DNA of 64,000 bases from Candidatus Poribacteria bacterium (GTDB lineage: Bacteria > Poribacteria > WGA-4E > PCPOR2b): NCBI GenBank assembly GCA_022822005.1, contig JAJECO010000026.1, positions 1-64,000 on the forward strand, given 5' to 3'. Within the stretch, counting starts at the first letter, position 1. Each line of letters opens with the position of its first letter. Shown in pieces: positions 33,011 to 42,322 of the stretch. The notes below the pieces were generated by a model. That model worked only from the letters and a program-made list of their open reading frames with translations. It was not told the origin of the DNA and did not search any database. Made by a program: the position numbers and the translations under genes.

Positions 33011-33853
33011 ATGAATCTCGTCACAACTGATTGGCGGGCACTGTCACTGCCCGAACAGATCCGTCACCTTGAAGTTGAAGGCTATGTGGTGCTCCCTAAT
33101 GCGCTTACACCGGAGCAACTTGACCAACTGCGTGCAGAAACCGCGCAGCTTCCCACCGAGCACAGCAGCTACCATGACCGGCAAGGCAACGCTACCTGTC
33201 AACCCCAGTGGCATGGACAGGCTCTGGGCGAACTTATTGCCAATCCGCCGGTCATCGAGTTTCTGGAGCATGTGATTGGGACCGACATCATCTTCTTCAG
33301 CGGTGGCTACCGATACTATGAACCGGGCGCGATTGGTGTCGCTCTGCACACCGATGGCTATCCTTACGGTTCAAATCTCGGCGGTTACCTCTGGACGGCT
33401 CCTATCATAGTCCGGGTTTCATATTATCTGGACGACCTCACCGTCGAAAATGGTCCCTTCCGCATCATTCCGCGTTCTCACCTCTGTCTTCACCCTGATG
33501 CACAGCCATATATCCGATACGATACTCATCCGGAGGAGGTTGCCCTCCCAGCGAAGGCTGGAGATGCGGTGCTTTTTGGTGCCCGTATCTTCCACGGTGC
33601 GCATGCGTATACAGGAACAACCGGGATACGCCGGGTCCTTCTTTACGGCTATCGTCCTGCATGGGCGCCGCCCGTTCAACCTGTGGACGAATGGGATTCC
33701 GCGGATTTGGCGAAAGCACCCAATGGCGCGCGTCGTTTTCTCCAACCTCTTAACACCAAAGGTTGGAGTTGGGAGCTCAATCACCGTCCAGAGGACATGT
33801 ATGGACGAGAAGGTGCCGGCGTGAATCCAAGCCGTTGGGATGAGATGGACTAA
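33011..33853 (+). CDS. Phytanoyl-CoA dioxygenase-family Fe(II)/2-oxoglutarate oxygenase
   Basis: 280 residues with a complete facial triad: His113-x-Asp115 in VALHTDGYPYG and His195 in ARIFHGAHAY. Arg residues follow in GIRRVLLYGYRPAW, where 2-oxoglutarate normally binds. Conserved core elements include DDLTVENGPFRIIPRSH and LPAKAGDAVLFG. The family hydroxylates or otherwise oxidises small organic substrates using Fe(II), O2 and 2-oxoglutarate; the substrate cannot be read from sequence. GAGAGGGGG lies just before the ATG. It follows the Gfo/Idh gene on the same strand, suggesting a shared pathway. Unlike the paralogue at 30809-31654, its metal ligands are intact. Confidence 0.88.
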   Translation: MNLVTTDWRALSLPEQIRHLEVEGYVVLPNALTPEQLDQLRAETAQLPTEHSSYHDRQGNATCQPQWHGQALGELIANPPVIEFLEHVIGTDIIFFSGGYRYYEPGAIGVALHTDGYPYGSNLGGYLWTAPIIVRVSYYLDDLTVENGPFRIIPRSHLCLHPDAQPYIRYDTHPEEVALPAKAGDAVLFGARIFHGAHAYTGTTGIRRVLLYGYRPAWAPPVQPVDEWDSADLAKAPNGARRFLQPLNTKGWSWELNHRPEDMYGREGAGVNPSRWDEMD

Positions 33854-33901
33854 TTCGCCTGTGTGTTCCTATGTGAAACTGATCCAGAAAGAGAGTAGCA
33901 C

Positions 33902-35932
33902 ATGAAACCCATTCGGTGTAAGCCTCTGAACGTGAATTGGACGAGTAATGCTCCTCGTGCAACTCTGCCTACGCTGTTCCTGAACTTCAAAATACTCCCT
34001 GTACTTCTCTTTATAGGAATTACACAACCTTCCTGCCTAGTAACAAATACCTACAAACTAGCCGAACAGCGTGCCCAAGAGGGAGACTACCAAGGCGCGA
34101 TTGATATGTACCAGGCAGTGATCCGCGAAAAGCCGGAAACTTCGGCAGCGCGGAAGGCGCAATTGGCAGTCGGTAGATTACATATCGATAAAATGAATCG
34201 ACCAGAAAACGGGGTTAGCATGTACCAGGAGCTGATTGCTACCGCCCCTGACAGTGAGGAGACGGCTGAGGCGTACTATCGTTTGGGGTTTTACTATTTT
34301 AAGTCAGCCGACTATGTGTCGGCACAGAAATCTTTTGACACTGTTGTCAACCGATTCCCACACCTTGAGCGTAGCCATAACGCGCAGCTCATGCTTGCAA
34401 AGACCTATGAGAATGCTCAAAACTTTGAGAAAGCCATAGAAGTCTACGATAATGTTTCAAATCGCCATCCGGATGGGAAGCGTGCGGGTCAGGCGCTCAT
34501 CAATAAAGCTCGTATTCAGAAGCAATTTCTTAAAGACAAAAAAGAAGCAGAACGAACCTATCAACTCCTTGTCAAACGCTACGGCAGAATTGAAGGTGCC
34601 GAAAGAACAATTGAGGAAGCAAAGCGAGAGCTTCAATTGATGGGAATTAATATCCCCGAACCAGATCCACTCTTCACATCGCAGCGCGATCGTATGTTGC
34701 AACGGCAAAAAGAGCGCCGGGAACGAGATCGTCCGAGGGACGGGGTTGATTTGAGTCCGGGGATGGCTGATTTAGACTTAGCTGCGGTTTCCGGTTTCGA
34801 CGTGAACACTCAGGAACTCATGAGCGCCTTCGGACCAATTCGGCTGGATGCTCAAGGTACTTTTTTTAATAGCATGCTGATGGTTGCCAACGGCATGTTC
34901 CAAAGCGAGAATTATCGGATGGCTGGAGCATTGTACTATCGAGCCACTGAACTCGCAGAGGGGGTTGAGTCAGAGGTAGACCCGTATCACTATCTGCGCT
35001 TGTCCGTCTGTTATCGCAAGATCGGCCTGCATCAACGTGCGCGTGACGTGTTGAAAAAAGCGCTGAAAAAGGACAGAAGCATCCTTGACTCTATTATCAC
35101 TTCCGGCACCACCCAATATATTGATGGAGACTACAAAAAAGCGATTGAAACCTATAACTCTGTTCTAGGACTGAGTCCCACCAAAATACCCGAGCTCTAC
35201 TGGAGACTTGGGTTGGTCTACAAAAGAATGGGGGAGCCGGAAAAGGAGCGGGAATACTTTGAACGCGCCATCGCTGCCGACACAGACTACACCGACGCGC
35301 TCCAAAGCCTCGCCGAAGTACTTCATTATCGACTGAACGATACACTGAGTGCCGAGATATTCCAAGATCTTGTTGATCTACAAAGCAATAAGGCCATATC
35401 CGATCAAAGAACCTATGCCGGCGAAAAAGCACTGGCCGATATCTGTTACAGGTATGGCAACTACCCCCGCGCAAAAACAAAATACGAAGCTGCTGCGCGT
35501 ATCGCACAACGCGAAAAAAGCGACCCTACCAACGAATTCAAAGCGCGGATCCTCAATGACCAGAGGATCTACGCGACGGTTCATGCCGCGATGGCTTCCT
35601 ACAACAGTGGCATGAAAAATGAAGCACAAGCAGCTATAAACACGCTCGCTGTCGAGTATCCCGACCACTCCTTGACGCTATACGGCCGTGGTCAACTGGC
35701 TCTGCTCAGCGGGGAAGAGGATGCCGGACTTGCTGCTTTTGCAGCATCTATGGAGAAGAACCCTTATTCCGATACGGTGCCGCTTGCGCTCGGTGAATAC
35801 TACCTGTCACGAGGATTTACAGATGAGGCGGTCGGGGTATGGGAGGAATTCATCAAAGTCAACCCGCATCGGAATCGGCACTATCGTGTGCAACAACGCC
35901 TTGAAACGGTCAAGGATCGGCTAACACATTAA
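33902..35932 (+). CDS. TPR-repeat protein, exported, possible lipoprotein
   Basis: 676 residues. A hydrophobic segment near 28-44 (LNFKILPVLLFIGITQPSC) precedes Cys45; the sequence before the Cys is not a classical lipobox (Q-P-S-C), so lipid attachment is uncertain. The rest is mostly tetratricopeptide-type helix pairs, in two blocks: about 50-240 (for example AEQRAQEGDYQGAIDMYQAVIREKP) and about 325-660 (YIDGDYKKAIETYNSVLGLSP; YWRLGLVYKRMGEPEKEREYFERA). A charged linker rich in Arg and Glu (about 265-285) joins them. The first block resembles YbgF/BamD-type repeats. It is likely a periplasmic scaffold; the partner is unknown. It is convergent with the flavin protein gene. Confidence 0.75.
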   Translation: MKPIRCKPLNVNWTSNAPRATLPTLFLNFKILPVLLFIGITQPSCLVTNTYKLAEQRAQEGDYQGAIDMYQAVIREKPETSAARKAQLAVGRLHIDKMNRPENGVSMYQELIATAPDSEETAEAYYRLGFYYFKSADYVSAQKSFDTVVNRFPHLERSHNAQLMLAKTYENAQNFEKAIEVYDNVSNRHPDGKRAGQALINKARIQKQFLKDKKEAERTYQLLVKRYGRIEGAERTIEEAKRELQLMGINIPEPDPLFTSQRDRMLQRQKERRERDRPRDGVDLSPGMADLDLAAVSGFDVNTQELMSAFGPIRLDAQGTFFNSMLMVANGMFQSENYRMAGALYYRATELAEGVESEVDPYHYLRLSVCYRKIGLHQRARDVLKKALKKDRSILDSIITSGTTQYIDGDYKKAIETYNSVLGLSPTKIPELYWRLGLVYKRMGEPEKEREYFERAIAADTDYTDALQSLAEVLHYRLNDTLSAEIFQDLVDLQSNKAISDQRTYAGEKALADICYRYGNYPRAKTKYEAAARIAQREKSDPTNEFKARILNDQRIYATVHAAMASYNSGMKNEAQAAINTLAVEYPDHSLTLYGRGQLALLSGEEDAGLAAFAASMEKNPYSDTVPLALGEYYLSRGFTDEAVGVWEEFIKVNPHRNRHYRVQQRLETVKDRLTH

Positions 35933-35962
35933 ATCCCAATTCGATTCTTTACGCATTACGTA

Positions 35963-37237
35963 CTACAAGCGCATATCCTCCGGTAGACTACACATCTCCG
36001 CCATCGGACCGAAAATTCCGGTTACATCCGTCCGATATACATTGCCGCTCAGAATGTCAACAATCCCCTGCTGACAGTCTGGGAAACGCTGCAAGAATCT
36101 TCCAAAACTGAAGTCCTTTGTATAGAACGCGTACACCAGTTTGCGGATTGCCTCCATCCCTGCGACAAAGTCTGGTCCAAATCTCCCCAACTGTTCCGCC
36201 GAAAAATCTTCTTTTTCCAAGGCCTGATTGATGGTATCCGCAGCCATCTCACCGGATTTAAGCGCGAGAAATAAGCCGGACGAATAGACCGGATCCAGGA
36301 ATCCGAACGCATCCCCCACCAATACCCAACCGTCTCCCGCGACGCGATTGGCGCGATACGAGAAGTCCTTTGTAACCTTGACCGGGAACAGTTGCTTGGC
36401 ATCGGTAAGACGTGGCTGCAGAGCAGGACACTTCGCGAGTTCTTCGTCAAAAATTTCTTGGTGCGAGAGGGTGCCATCACTCTTCCTTCGATCTTGCAAC
36501 AGATAGTCTAGATCGCCCACGACCCCTACACTCACTCGGTCGTAAGGAAGCGGAATAGACCAGAACCACGAATCCTTGCTTTCCGTGTGAAGAATTAATG
36601 TCGCTCCTTCATCGATCCCCTCGTCTCGAATTCCGCCCTCAAAATGAGTGAAGATCGATGCTTTTTTCAGTTTTTGTTCCGTGGTGTTGAGCCTCAATCT
36701 CCGCGAAATCAAAGCACTCTGACCTGTCGAATCCACAACTACTTTTCCCATGAATTCCCCTATCCGTCCGTCCGCACATCTTCCTCTGACTCCAACAGCC
36801 TTATCTCCGTCAAATAACACCTCGTGGACGCTCACACCACGCTGGACCTCTGCTCCTTTTTCCTGTGCGTTATCAAGTAGCATCTGATCAAATTCACTGC
36901 GTAATACCTGCCAAGTCATGGAGGATTCGTGGGGGTCGTTACGGTAAAAATAGAAGGGGGCAGACGCTTTGCCAGAACTGGAATAAAATTGGACACTATA
37001 CTTTTTGGGAAAGTGACTATCTTTCAGTTTGTCTATAACGCCCAATCGTTGAAACGTCCAGTAGGTCGCTGGCATCAGCGATTCACCTATTTTGAATTGA
37101 GGCGATTGATCGCGTTCCAATAGCAGTACTCGGTGTCCTCTTTCCGCAATCAATGCCGCTGTGGTGCTTCCCCCAGGTCCCCCGCCAATGACGATGACGT
37201 CGTAACTTTCGTTTTGAATTGAGTCTGTTTCTTGCAT
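35963..37237 (-). CDS. FAD-dependent halogenase-like oxidoreductase
   Basis: 424 residues. The FAD motif is VIVIGGGPGGSTTAALIAERG (glycines 18-23). The second flavin motif is DGWVLVGDAFGFLDPVYSSG. A W-F-W-S-I-P segment (224-229) matches the W-x-W-x-I-P signature used to recognise flavin-dependent halogenases. A lysine pair at 78-79 in FPKKYSVQF lies where the catalytic Lys of tryptophan halogenases is found. The overall length suits the phenol/pyrrole halogenase-like branch, but related geranylgeranyl-reductase and monooxygenase-type flavoproteins share the fold and sometimes the WxWxIP segment. Halogenation is therefore possible but unproven. No strong ribosome site precedes the ATG. Confidence 0.7.
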   Translation of the reverse strand: MQETDSIQNESYDVIVIGGGPGGSTTAALIAERGHRVLLLERDQSPQFKIGESLMPATYWTFQRLGVIDKLKDSHFPKKYSVQFYSSSGKASAPFYFYRNDPHESSMTWQVLRSEFDQMLLDNAQEKGAEVQRGVSVHEVLFDGDKAVGVRGRCADGRIGEFMGKVVVDSTGQSALISRRLRLNTTEQKLKKASIFTHFEGGIRDEGIDEGATLILHTESKDSWFWSIPLPYDRVSVGVVGDLDYLLQDRRKSDGTLSHQEIFDEELAKCPALQPRLTDAKQLFPVKVTKDFSYRANRVAGDGWVLVGDAFGFLDPVYSSGLFLALKSGEMAADTINQALEKEDFSAEQLGRFGPDFVAGMEAIRKLVYAFYTKDFSFGRFLQRFPDCQQGIVDILSGNVYRTDVTGIFGPMAEMCSLPEDMRL

Positions 37238-37293
37238 AGTTCAATAGTTGTTAAATCCGATAATTTTCAACGTGAGTCATCTTCTCTATTCAA

Positions 37294-37572
37294 TTATTTT
37301 GCCGTATAAGGGTTATGATTATAGTTCCAGCCACCGAGTCGTTCTAACTCAGCGTCGGAGACCTGTTCATAATTATTGACAACGATGTTCTCAGCAGTCT
37401 CCGGATCAGATAAACAGATTGTAAAGGAGCCGCCGCTTGTGCTACTCCCTTGGGTTACTTGGGTCGTGCGAAATGTATATCGACGACCATATTTTACACG
37501 AAAATCACGACCATCAGGAAGTTTAACAAGGTTCCAGTCGGGATCACTATGCCCTATATCCACGAGATACAT
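37294..37572 (-). CDS. Small protein of unknown function
   Basis: A 92-residue frame just upstream of the flavin protein gene on the same strand (56-base gap). I do not recognise it. It begins MYLVDIGHSDPDWNLVKLPD, has a Ser/Thr/Gly-rich middle (TTQVTQGSSTSGGSFTICL) and ends NYNHNPYTAK. There is no signal peptide or membrane helix. A weak GGTGGG sequence precedes the ATG. The residue mix is credible for a folded small protein, but no motif supports it and it could be a chance frame. Confidence 0.4.
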   Translation of the reverse strand: MYLVDIGHSDPDWNLVKLPDGRDFRVKYGRRYTFRTTQVTQGSSTSGGSFTICLSDPETAENIVVNNYEQVSDAELERLGGWNYNHNPYTAK

Positions 37573-37710
37573 ATGTGCCCACCGCCCATCTCTACCTTTT
37601 GTGCGTGAAATGCACGGCTTTGCTCCGCCTTTCGTGTTCTAAATACATAAGATGCAGAACGATAAATAATAAATGAAAGAGCGGATTAACGATGGGGAGT
37701 GAAAGCCGTA

Positions 37711-40700
37711 CTATTTCTCCGGTGGCTGTTTTCCGTTTTCTTGATTCTGCTGACCGTTTAAGCGCCACTCCTCAGATTGTCGCTCGAGTCTCCCGTAATC
37801 TTCCGGATTCTGAATATCAATGATATGTGGCGTGATAATGATGACAACTTCAGAGTTTTCTGCTACGGTTTCCGTCTTTTTGAAGATACCACCGATAAAG
37901 GGAAGGTCCCCAAGAATCGGCAGCTTGCTCTCAATCTGCTGCCGTTTTTCCTTAATCATGCCGCCTACCACGATCTGTTGACCATCCTCTACATCAATAA
38001 ATGCGCTAATTGAGCTGTCCTCCGTAATGGGCGCGTTGAAGTCGGTGAATTCCACAAAATTGCTCAAAGTAATTTGAGAGATGTCTAAACCGATAGTCCG
38101 CTTTTCGCTATCCCGCGTTTGTGATTTTGCGATGTGTGGAGTAATCGTGATGGTAACGCCAACCGGTGGGTCAATGAAATCGTAGTTGAAGAGCGGCTGC
38201 GTCAGATTATCAGCCAAGCTTGTAACATCGGCGCTTTGCAGATATGGTACGCGTCTGCCGGAACTCCAAGTGGCTTCTCGGTTATCGCGTGTGAGAAGGG
38301 CCGGCGTCGATATAGTCTGCACCTTATTTTCGCGTATCAGTGTGTGAAGCAACGCCATATATTCTTTGGTTGCCAAGTTGATATTGAAGCCACTGATTTC
38401 CTGTCCCAATCCAAGTTCCGCTCCGAATTGCCCGACTAGTGGGTTGCCTTTGCGGATTTCTGCACCGAACAAGCCACGTTCCCGCGCCGTCAACTCCACG
38501 CCGAGTTTCGTGCTTTCATCAAGGGTTACTTCAAGGATCTGTATATCAATCCAAACCTGTCCCCGCACGAAGTCGAGTTCACGAATCATGGATTCTACCT
38601 GTACCATGTAACGTTGTGCTGTTGTCACGAGTACGGAGTTGGTCTGGTTATCGGCTTCTACTTGGACTTGGCCCCGCAGTGAATTGATGTCATTCTGCTC
38701 AGGCGTCCCCCCGCGCGCTAGGAAACGCCCCCAGTTGAAGTCATCACCACCGCGCTCGCTATTTTCACCCCATACATCTTCGAGCAAATCTTCGACATCT
38801 TCTGCGTTTGCGTATTCAAGGCGGATCAATTTGGTAATCTCTCGCTGTCCGTCGGGAGTCGGTCTATCGAGTTCCTCAACGAACTGTGTGATAAGTGTAA
38901 AATTCCGTTGCGTTGCGGTGGAGATAATCACGGCGTTCAGTGTCGGATAAGGTTCGGCGGTCACATTTCCTGCCAGAGATCCCTGGTTCTGATTTCGTCC
39001 CCGGCCGGGGACAAAAAAGAAGAACCCGCCACTTCTGTTATTTGAGCCTTGATAGACGTTGTTGATAATGGTGGCGACATTCTCTGCGTCCGCATATTCT
39101 AGTTTATAGATACGAGTGCCCCACTCCTGATCAGGCATGTTGACGTCAAGACGCTTAATTAAACTATCAATTGTCTCAAAGTTCTGGGAGGCCGTTGAGA
39201 CTAAGAGAGCATTCAAGCGGGTATCTGGTACGAGATGAACCTCCCCTTGGACGCCAAACCCACCTTCGCTTCCTCCCCGGTCCTCGTCCCGACGACGCCA
39301 CCACCACGGCAGATCCTCATCCCTACCGGAATCGCCGCCTTCAAAGAGATCGCGTAAGTTGTCAGATAAGCTTTGTGATTCAGCAAATTGTAGGAAGTAG
39401 ATCCGGATCTCCTCCTGCGGATCTGCCTGATCCAGTTGTGCAATGATTTTCTCGATAATTGGGAAGTTGCGTGGATCAGACGAGACAAGCACAGCGTTCA
39501 AGCGGTCGCTTGATGAAATGTTCACAGCCCCAACGATACTCTGATACTCCCCTCCATCTTCGGCTCGCCGCCGCATCAGATCGCGTCGCGTCCGTTCCCA
39601 TTCACGTCGCTCCCACCATTCCGCATTTCTGCCCGGTCGCCTGCCAGCGCTCACGCCTGTGATTAACTCTTCCAGAGTCTGTGCGACATCTTCCGCGATA
39701 GCATAATTCAACCGAAAAACCCGAATCTCCGTTTGAATACTCGGTGCTGTGTCAAGTTGTCGAATCAGGTCTCTCAACACAACGAGGTTGGCTTCGGAGG
39801 CTTTGACAACCAACGAGTTTGAGCTTTCGTCAGCGGAAATCTGGATCCGCCCACGGAGCATATCAATGCCTCCGCCTTCCTCTCTAGCGCGCTCCATCAT
39901 CTCCTTCATCTTTTCAGGTTCATTTGTTGAACTCATCTTTCGCAAGAGGTTCGCAACTTCGCCTTCCTGTTCGAAAACATTATTCAGGGTTTGAGCGAGT
40001 GACGCTGCCGTCGCATTATGCAGGGGAATGATTTCTACTTTGAGCGGCGTTTCCGGTGTCTCGTCCGCTACTTGTAGGATGGTTGTAATTCGGTGAATAT
40101 TGGACGCAACGTCGGTAATGATTAGTGAGTTACTGTTACTATCCGCGAAAATAATTGCTGCTTTGCTCAACAGTGGTTTCAAACTATTCACCAGCTCCGA
40201 GGCAGCGGCACTACTCAATTGAATTATATATGTCTGGATCTCATCGGTCTGTTCAATCAGACTTGGATCTGCCATGATTCGTCTCACTGGCACTTTCATC
40301 CTGACTGCCTTTTCAAACGTCGTAATCAGCAAAGTATTGTTCGTGCGGATCATGGTCAAGTCATATTGAGCCAGAACTGTTTTAATCTCTTCGAGTGTTT
40401 CGTCAATTGTCACGTTCTTGAGATTGGTCAGGGCAAATTTCTTGTCCTTGATGTCGTTTTCGGAGGCGATAATCGTCAGGTTCGTTTCCGCGCTGATGAA
40501 TTTAATGAGGCTTTGCAGATTACCGCTTGGAAAGTCAAAGTTAAATCGAATCGCTTGACCAGCTGCGTCACGCTCCGTGACCTCCATCCCTCTCTGATTA
40601 TTTTCCTGCGCTAACACTGATGCGGTAAAAGGCCCAACGATACAGCCTATAGATATCGACAGTATGAGGACAAGCAGCGGCAACCCTTCTGGTTGCCCGT

Positions 40701-40863
40701 TTTGATCAGGCGCAAAACCTGCGCTTGCGTCTTGGTGTCTCCGATCCGATTGAAAGCTCACCTTACGCAGGACGCCGAAATTTCTAGTCAGGTACTTATA
40801 AAATCTGGATTGTTGAAAGTACATTGTCCCCACTCCTACTCTGAATTGGACTTTGAGACGCAA
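37711..40863 (-). CDS. gspD: Type II secretion secretin with expanded periplasmic region
   Basis: 1050 residues, against about 650-700 for usual GspD. The signal peptide hydrophobic core is at about 61-85, so the first 60 residues may not be translated; the true start is uncertain. An N0-like domain (about 103-185) is followed by about six N1-type KH-like modules, each beginning with a strand and an A-x-x-V/L helix: starts near 208, 275, 380, 485, 583 and 676. The secretin barrel spans 766-1035, with VPYLQSADVTS, SISAFIDVEDGQQIVVGGMI and LPILGDLPFIGGIFK. It forms the outer-membrane channel for folded exoproteins. Inserts between modules are rich in Trp/Arg/Gly (about 407-438, 508-536). It is the last gene of the operon, 28 bases after gspM. 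Confidence 0.92.
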   Translation of the reverse strand: MRLKVQFRVGVGTMYFQQSRFYKYLTRNFGVLRKVSFQSDRRHQDASAGFAPDQNGQPEGLPLLVLILSISIGCIVGPFTASVLAQENNQRGMEVTERDAAGQAIRFNFDFPSGNLQSLIKFISAETNLTIIASENDIKDKKFALTNLKNVTIDETLEEIKTVLAQYDLTMIRTNNTLLITTFEKAVRMKVPVRRIMADPSLIEQTDEIQTYIIQLSSAAASELVNSLKPLLSKAAIIFADSNSNSLIITDVASNIHRITTILQVADETPETPLKVEIIPLHNATAASLAQTLNNVFEQEGEVANLLRKMSSTNEPEKMKEMMERAREEGGGIDMLRGRIQISADESSNSLVVKASEANLVVLRDLIRQLDTAPSIQTEIRVFRLNYAIAEDVAQTLEELITGVSAGRRPGRNAEWWERREWERTRRDLMRRRAEDGGEYQSIVGAVNISSSDRLNAVLVSSDPRNFPIIEKIIAQLDQADPQEEIRIYFLQFAESQSLSDNLRDLFEGGDSGRDEDLPWWWRRRDEDRGGSEGGFGVQGEVHLVPDTRLNALLVSTASQNFETIDSLIKRLDVNMPDQEWGTRIYKLEYADAENVATIINNVYQGSNNRSGGFFFFVPGRGRNQNQGSLAGNVTAEPYPTLNAVIISTATQRNFTLITQFVEELDRPTPDGQREITKLIRLEYANAEDVEDLLEDVWGENSERGGDDFNWGRFLARGGTPEQNDINSLRGQVQVEADNQTNSVLVTTAQRYMVQVESMIRELDFVRGQVWIDIQILEVTLDESTKLGVELTARERGLFGAEIRKGNPLVGQFGAELGLGQEISGFNINLATKEYMALLHTLIRENKVQTISTPALLTRDNREATWSSGRRVPYLQSADVTSLADNLTQPLFNYDFIDPPVGVTITITPHIAKSQTRDSEKRTIGLDISQITLSNFVEFTDFNAPITEDSSISAFIDVEDGQQIVVGGMIKEKRQQIESKLPILGDLPFIGGIFKKTETVAENSEVVIIITPHIIDIQNPEDYGRLERQSEEWRLNGQQNQENGKQPPEK

Positions 40864-40891
40864 TTTAGCCGTCTTGTAGCTTTATTTGATT

Positions 40892-42322
40892 TCAGAGAAC
40901 TCTCGCGATCATTGCGAGAGTTGCGCTGATGGTCGTTTCCTTTTTGTCCGCTATGGTGATTTGCAAATCCCTGACCTGCAACCATTTCGAGCTTGATTCG
41001 ATCGCGTAAATTAACCTCACAATTTTCTCAATACTATTGTTGAAGCGCATGTCAACGATGTACGCCTCGGGCTGATGGACAGTGGGGACCGTTGTAAGCC
41101 AATCGTGAAGTTCGTTTTCCTGTTCCAGAATCTGATCAACGTACGCCGTGAGTGCACGGATTTGCTGATTATAATCCAATGGCTTCTCGGTCTCGTTTCC
41201 GTCAGTCGTTTCATAGCGGTTGATTAAAGATTCGAACCTCGACAACAATACGCTATTAGGCTTGAACTTAATAGCTGTTGTCTGCCTTTCATGACCGATC
41301 CCGAAAAATCCAGCCTTTACTTCATCAGTTTCTAAAGCGATTTGGTCCGCGAAGAATCCTCTCCTAAATTCAACCACTCCAGCCAGCTGTTGTTTCAGGT
41401 TTGCTTGGAAAAATTCTAGCAGTTCTATTCGTAGTGCTAGAGGGATGACGTCTGGCAACGATACAAATTGACGGTTAACTTCCCGCTGAAGGAGTTTCGT
41501 GGTTGGCGGCGTCTCCTTCGTTGGCGCGGCCCTGACTTCCGAATCTAATTCTTCAGTTGACTGCGTTTTGGATTTTACTACCTTGTCTTTTCCGTCATCT
41601 TCGGCCTCATCTTTTTCCAACCAGGCATCGAACATCGCCTCCATCGCTGCTTCTTCAGTTTCGACCTGCCGCTCCTCCTCTGCTTCTTCGATGGCACTCT
41701 GCTGTGATTGCAACTGCTGGAGCTCGTTTGATAGTTCGCCCAAGTAGAGATGGTACACCAGATTTTTCTTCGTTTGCGGCGGAAGTTGTTCGGACTTCGT
41801 CCCCGGCATCGGTCTAATATTGAGTTGATAGTTCGGACGCAGCCCCGATCTTCGCGCAAGATCGGAGATTCGTCGCGAAATTACTGCCTGTGCCTGCTCC
41901 CCCTCAAAGATAGGTCCCCGTATCTTCTTTAGCTCTTCCATGTCTCCAAACTCACCGTGCTGTTGCTTATAAGCAAGAAGTGAATCTGCCTTATTCTCAA
42001 GGGCAGGGTGTAATCCTGCTAGTGAGGAGGCGCGTCGTGCTCGGTTGAGAGCTTCTAAATCCACTCGGCTTTCAATTTCATCAAACAGAGAATCAGAGAT
42101 AATCTGCCCTTCTAAACCGACTTGCGCTTGAATCTTCCCGTCAATTCGCTGGGTAATTTGAGCGAGCTGGACCAGATTCTGTGCTGTTTGAAGTTGCTCT
42201 CGTTTAGTAGAAAGCTCTTTGCCTGGGAACCCCTGTCGGATTATAGGTTCAATGAGGAGAATCAAGACCACAAGGGCAACAATCGTGAGTAAAATGATCT
42301 CACGCCGTGTAAGTTTTCTCAT
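40892..42322 (-). CDS. gspM: GspM-like inner-membrane type II secretion protein, enlarged
   Basis: 476 residues. One N-terminal membrane helix (about 8-25, REIILLTIVALVVLILLIEP) follows a short cytoplasmic start, and the rest is periplasmic. The periplasmic part has two related-looking halves separated by a very acidic coiled-coil-like linker (about 205-280, rich in Glu, Gln, Ala). The C-terminal block PEAYIVDMRFNNSIEKIVRLI and LQVRDLQITIADKKETTISATL resembles the ferredoxin-like fold of GspM/PilO. A normal GspM is about 160 residues, so this is a much larger version, and orthology is by position as well as fold. It overlaps the upstream gspL-like gene by four bases (ATGA), which implies translational coupling. 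Confidence 0.65.
   Translation of the reverse strand: MRKLTRREIILLTIVALVVLILLIEPIIRQGFPGKELSTKREQLQTAQNLVQLAQITQRIDGKIQAQVGLEGQIISDSLFDEIESRVDLEALNRARRASSLAGLHPALENKADSLLAYKQQHGEFGDMEELKKIRGPIFEGEQAQAVISRRISDLARRSGLRPNYQLNIRPMPGTKSEQLPPQTKKNLVYHLYLGELSNELQQLQSQQSAIEEAEEERQVETEEAAMEAMFDAWLEKDEAEDDGKDKVVKSKTQSTEELDSEVRAAPTKETPPTTKLLQREVNRQFVSLPDVIPLALRIELLEFFQANLKQQLAGVVEFRRGFFADQIALETDEVKAGFFGIGHERQTTAIKFKPNSVLLSRFESLINRYETTDGNETEKPLDYNQQIRALTAYVDQILEQENELHDWLTTVPTVHQPEAYIVDMRFNNSIEKIVRLIYAIESSSKWLQVRDLQITIADKKETTISATLAMIARVL

Noticed and set aside
37376-37642. 88-residue plus-strand frame
   Set aside because: It is antisense to the small minus-strand frame, has no ribosome site and no recognisable composition or motif.
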